Below, one piece after another: positions 61,371 to 64,000 of a DNA stretch of 64,000 bases. The position numbers were made by a program, and so were the translations under genes. Numbering within the stretch: position 1 is the stretch's first letter; every line of letters begins with the position of its first letter. The stretch comes from Pseudomonadota bacterium (lineage in GTDB: Bacteria > Myxococcota_A > Polyangia > GCA-2747355), in contig JADJDT010000044.1 in the NCBI GenBank assembly GCA_016702545.1, positions 124,001-188,000 of the forward strand. Direction: 5' to 3'. The notes under the pieces were generated by a model, which had not been told where the DNA came from, did no database searches, and worked only from the letters and a program-made list of their open reading frames with translations.

Positions 61371-63326
61371 TCACCACGCGCCGGCGCGCGACAGGGCGTG
61401 CTGGCGGCCGCCGCGGCCTACCTGATCTGGGGGCTCTTCCCGCTCTACTTTCGCACGCTGCGTGGCGTGGCGGCGCTCGAGGTGCTGTCCCACCGCATCG
61501 TCTGGACGGCCGCGGTGCTCGGCGTGGTGCTGACGCTGCTGCGGCGCTGGCCGCTGGTGGTCGCCGCGCTCCGTCGTCCGCGCCTGCTGGCCGCGCTGGT
61601 GGGCTCGGCCCTGGTGCTGGCGCTGAATTGGCTGATCTACGTCTGGGCGGTGCTCAACGACCGCGTGCTCGAGTCGAGCCTGGGCTACTTCATCAACCCC
61701 TTGGTCAGCGTGCTGCTTGGCGTGATCGTGCTGCGCGAGCGCTTGCGGGGCGTGCAGGCGCTCGCCGTCGCGACGGCGCTGGTCGCCGTCATCCACGAGG
61801 TGCTGGCGATCGGCCACGCGCCCTGGCTCGCGCTGGCCCTGGCGTTGAGCTTCGCCCTCTATGGCTTGATTCGGAAGCTGGCGCAGGTCGATGTCTGGGT
61901 CGGACTCTTTGTCGAGACCCTGGTGATGGCCCCGCTGGCGCTGATCTACCTGGTCGGCATGAGCCTGCGCGGCGCGGCCGCCTTCGGCGCGCGGGGCGCG
62001 CAGCTCGACCTGCTGCTGCTGCTCGCCGGCCCGATCACGGCGATCCCGCTCGTGCTCTTCGCCGCGGGCGCGCGCCGCGTCTCGCTCTCGACGCTGGGCC
62101 TGCTGCAGTACATCGCGCCGACGGGGCAGTTCCTGCTCGCGCTGTGGGTCTTTCACGAGCCCCTGGCCCCGGCGACCCTGCGCTCCTTCGCGCTGATCTG
62201 GCTCGCCCTGGTGATCTATTCGCTGGGGCTGTGGCGCCCCAGGCAAGCGCGTCCCGCGCTCGTTTTGGGCCCAGATACGACTCAGGGGCTTCGCAAGCCC
62301 CCTCGTCGGGGGGGCGCCCCGCCCCTTTTTTGTCGGTGGCGCGGCCTCGGCGGGCTCGACGCTGCGGTAGATCGCCTCGACGAGCGCTAGGTCGTGCTCG
62401 GCGCGGGCCAGGTTCATCGCCGGCTCGCCCGCCTCCGTGCGCAGCGCGGCGAGGAAGTCCTTGAACATCGCCTTGTAGCCGGCCAGATCGCTGACCCCGG
62501 GCAGCAGCAGCCGGCGGCGCTTGCCGTTGACGGCGATGAAGAGCCCGTTGGACTCGAAGGTGATCGAGCCGCGCCGGCCGCTGATCGTCGAGAGGTGCAC
62601 GCCGTTGATCAGCGCGGGCACCTCCCAGGAGTAGGCCAGCGTGCCCACCGCGCCCTCGCGATAGCCGAGCGTGACGAGCATGCTGCGCTCGAGCGGGCCC
62701 GCCAGCGGCGTGGGCCGCAGACCGCGCGCCGTCTGCAGCTCCAGGCCGATGTTGGCCAGCAGGTTGATCCAGTGGATGCCGCCCTCGAAGAGCGCCCCGC
62801 CGCCGGCCAACGCCGCGTCGTCGCGCCAGCCGCTGGTGCGCTGGCGTTTGGTGGCGTTGACCAGCACGAAGAGCACGTCGCCCACGACCTGCTCCGCGAG
62901 CAGCGCGCGCAGCCGCGTGGCGAGGGGCTTGTAATAGTAGTTCTCGGCGACCAGCACGCGCCGTCCGCTGCTGGCGCAGGCCTGGCGCACGGCCGCAAAA
63001 TCCGCGGCGCGCAGGAAGGCCGGCTTCTCGACGATCACGTCCTTGCCGGCCGCCAGCGCCCGTAGCGTCCACTCCAGGTGCGAGGAGGGCGGGGTCGTGA
63101 CGAAGACCACGTCGATCGCCGGGTCGTCGAGCGCCTGCTCGTAGCTGCCGTAGGCGCGGGCGCCGCGGTGCTGGGCGCAGGCGGCCTGGGCGCGCTGGTG
63201 ATCGCGACTGGCGTAGGCGCGACGCAGCGTGGGGTCGAGCTTGGCGAGCGTCTTGCTGTGCAGGCGCGTTGCCAGCCCCGAGCCGAGGAAGACCAACGAG
63301 AGCGTGTCACGGTAGGCCATGGCCAT
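61371..63326 (-). CDS. Gfo/Idh/MocA-type oxidoreductase; frame runs on into antisense of RarD
   Basis: The conserved part is the first ~330 residues (63326 down to about 62335): Rossmann motif LGSGLATRLH, EKP in VIVEKPAFL, and a C-terminal alpha/beta domain (GGALFEGGIHWINLLANIG). NAD(P)-dependent dehydrogenation of sugars or cyclitols is typical. The frame stays open to 61371, giving 651 codons, but the extra ~320 residues are Gln/Arg-rich and exactly antisense to RarD, so they are not expected to be a domain. The natural stop appears to have been lost where the palindromic repeat sits. Start ATG 63326 overlaps the upstream GMC gene by 20 bases; 63320 is an alternative. Confidence 0.85.
   Translation of the reverse strand: MAMAYRDTLSLVFLGSGLATRLHSKTLAKLDPTLRRAYASRDHQRAQAACAQHRGARAYGSYEQALDDPAIDVVFVTTPPSSHLEWTLRALAAGKDVIVEKPAFLRAADFAAVRQACASSGRRVLVAENYYYKPLATRLRALLAEQVVGDVLFVLVNATKRQRTSGWRDDAALAGGGALFEGGIHWINLLANIGLELQTARGLRPTPLAGPLERSMLVTLGYREGAVGTLAYSWEVPALINGVHLSTISGRRGSITFESNGLFIAVNGKRRRLLLPGVSDLAGYKAMFKDFLAALRTEAGEPAMNLARAEHDLALVEAIYRSVEPAEAAPPTKKGRGAPPTRGLAKPLSRIWAQNERGTRLPGAPQPQRIDHQGEPDQREGAQGRRGQGLVKDPQREQELPRRRDVLQQAQRRERDAARARGEEHERDRRDRAGEQQQQVELRAPRAEGGRAAQAHADQVDQRQRGHHQGLDKESDPDIDLRQLPNQAIEGEAQRQGQREPGRVADRQHLVDDGDQRRRDGERLHAPQALAQHDHAKQHADQGVDEVAQARLEHAVVEHRPDVDQPIQRQHQGRAHQRGQQARTTERGDHQRPAPQQRQHHAEHRGRPDDAVGQHLERRHATQRAKVEREEPPDQVGRGGRQHALSRAGAW
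61398..62390 (+). CDS. RarD/EamA-family transporter (DMT superfamily)
   Basis: 330 residues, about ten hydrophobic segments. RarD proteins are small inner-membrane permeases of the drug/metabolite transporter superfamily. LAAAAAYLIWGLFPLYFRTL, ALNWLIYVWAVLNDRVLESSLGYF, VLLGVIVLRERLRG and TLGLLQYIAPTGQFLLALW are characteristic. The GTG at 61398 trims a few residues expected before the first helix, so the start may lie slightly upstream. After LVIYSLGLWRP the frame runs on through a palindromic repeat and a terminator-like hairpin to a stop at 62390; the last ~40 residues are repeat-encoded and not part of the family. Confidence 0.85.
   Translation: MLAAAAAYLIWGLFPLYFRTLRGVAALEVLSHRIVWTAAVLGVVLTLLRRWPLVVAALRRPRLLAALVGSALVLALNWLIYVWAVLNDRVLESSLGYFINPLVSVLLGVIVLRERLRGVQALAVATALVAVIHEVLAIGHAPWLALALALSFALYGLIRKLAQVDVWVGLFVETLVMAPLALIYLVGMSLRGAAAFGARGAQLDLLLLLAGPITAIPLVLFAAGARRVSLSTLGLLQYIAPTGQFLLALWVFHEPLAPATLRSFALIWLALVIYSLGLWRPRQARPALVLGPDTTQGLRKPPRRGGAPPLFCRWRGLGGLDAAVDRLDER
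62241..62301 (+). repeat. Palindromic/hairpin 3' repeat between RarD and oxidoreductase
   Basis: AGGCAAGCGCGTCCCGCGCTCGTTTTGGGCCC followed by GGGGCTT/AAGCCCC is the inverted counterpart of 36323-36392, in the same relation to the upstream gene end (RarD here, rimO there). Part of both the RarD and the oxidoreductase open frames. Confidence 0.75.
62311..62331 (+). terminator. Rho-independent terminator-like hairpin
   Basis: GGGGCG, a 3-base CCC loop and CGCCCC are followed by six T. This is the clearest intrinsic terminator in the window. It lies inside the apparent RarD reading frame, 60 bases before its stop, which suggests that the true RarD stop once lay upstream. Confidence 0.65.
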
Positions 63327-64000
63327 CCTCGAGCGCGTGGCGGCTGGCCCGCAGCGCGTTGGCAGCGATGGTTAGACTTGGATTGACCGCGGCGGCGGTG
63401 GGGAAGGCGCTGGCGTCGACGACGAAGAGGTTGTCGACGCCGCGGAAGCGGCAGTGCGCGTCGAGCGCCGAGCGCTCGGGGTCGGTCCCCATGCGCACCG
63501 TGCCGAGCGCATGCGAGAAGGTCTGAATCGTGCGCGTGTGGGTCAGCCAGGCGCCCGCTTGGCGCATGATCCTGCGCGCCGCTTTGCCCAGCGCACGGCG
63601 GGCTGCCAGGTCGCGCGGGCTGTAGCGGTGGGTGATCTCGAGCTGCGGCAGGCCGGCGCTGTCGCGGGTCTGCCAATCCAGTCGCACCTGGTTGTCGGGT
63701 TGGGGCTGATCCTCGGCGATCAGCAGCAGGCCGGTCATGCGCTCGATCACGGGGCTGGCGATGGCGCCGAGCAGGGGCGGGATGTGGGCGCGCACCAAGC
63801 CGATCGGCGGCGTCTGGAGCTGTTGCAGGCTGCCCAGCTTGCCCTTGGGCTCGCGTACCGTCGGATGGCCGAAATAGAAGTCGTGCACGCCGAGCTGCTT
63901 GTGAAACTCGCGCTCCGGATCGGGCACGCGCGGAAAGACGCCGAAGACGATGCCGTTGCAGTGACGCATCAGATAGCGCCCGACGACCTGCCCGCCCGGG
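63307..64000 (-). CDS. GMC-family oxidoreductase, C-terminal part (runs off window)
   Basis: 231 visible residues, 5' end outside the window (the frame is open through 64000). The C-terminal GMC domain is recognisable: FSHALGTVRMG with the catalytic-region His, LFVVDASAFPTAAAVNPSLTIAANALR with the FAD-contacting NP pair. FAD-dependent oxidation of alcohols or sugars. Its stop overlaps the start of the Gfo/Idh/MocA oxidoreductase by about 20 bases, so the two are co-translated, consistent with a paired sugar-oxidation pathway. Confidence 0.9.
   Translation of the reverse strand, partial: PGGQVVGRYLMRHCNGIVFGVFPRVPDPEREFHKQLGVHDFYFGHPTVREPKGKLGSLQQLQTPPIGLVRAHIPPLLGAIASPVIERMTGLLLIAEDQPQPDNQVRLDWQTRDSAGLPQLEITHRYSPRDLAARRALGKAARRIMRQAGAWLTHTRTIQTFSHALGTVRMGTDPERSALDAHCRFRGVDNLFVVDASAFPTAAAVNPSLTIAANALRASRHALEDGHGLP

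Overview
The window is very GC-rich, densely packed chromosomal DNA. Its content suggests a deltaproteobacterial or Myxococcota-type organism: several Ser/Thr kinase-like proteins, a PP2C phosphatase, FHA- and receiver-type sigma-54 activators, PilZ-receiver and DUF4388 proteins, PEGA-domain proteins and VWA lipoproteins. This taxonomic reading is an inference from gene families; there is no rRNA or marker tree. No tRNA, rRNA, CRISPR array, transposase or phage gene was seen.

Layout. 0-5.7 kb: PLP enzyme, PP2C phosphatase, a STAS-like protein and a kinase-DUF4388 protein. 5.7-12.7 kb: glycogen branching enzyme (broken by one frameshift), three response regulators, and TreZ translationally coupled to a degenerate membrane kinase. 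14.5-22.3 kb: the most striking locus, a four-gene operon encoding a plant-type alpha-glucan water dikinase (GWD), a TIM-barrel protein, a plant-type phosphoglucan water dikinase (PWD) and a second TIM-barrel protein. 22.3-26.5 kb: the complete arginine to agmatine to N-carbamoylputrescine to putrescine set (SpeA, AguB, AguA). 27.5-34.4 kb: an orphan substrate-binding lipoprotein with membrane, TPR and pseudokinase-PEGA partners, then a cNMP-binding protein. 34.5-45.2 kb: PIG-V-like mannosyltransferase, Dabb protein, RimO, esterase, sensor kinase, PilZ-receiver, NarL regulator, PEGA protein and TrpS. 45.3-51.6 kb: FHA-sigma-54 activator, dihydroorotate-dehydrogenase-like protein and NifJ. 51.9-59 kb: degenerate rhomboid, GT4 glycosyltransferase, a PtsP-like GAF protein without its catalytic His, SMI1/KNR4, a zinc-protease-like membrane protein and a VWA lipoprotein. 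59.4-61.2 kb: a multiply frameshifted secreted repeat protein. 61.4-64 kb: RarD, and a Gfo/Idh/MocA oxidoreductase with a GMC oxidoreductase that runs off the edge.

How it fits together. GlgB, GWD and PWD would let the cell branch and phosphorylate a storage alpha-glucan, and TreZ would release trehalose from glucan ends; nearby kinase-like proteins suggest signalling control of this carbon store (inference). Many neighbours overlap as ATGA or GTGA, indicating translational coupling. Repeats are a second theme: a structured ~172-bp element present twice in opposite orientation, a palindromic family around gene 3' ends, and short tandem arrays that abut stop codons.
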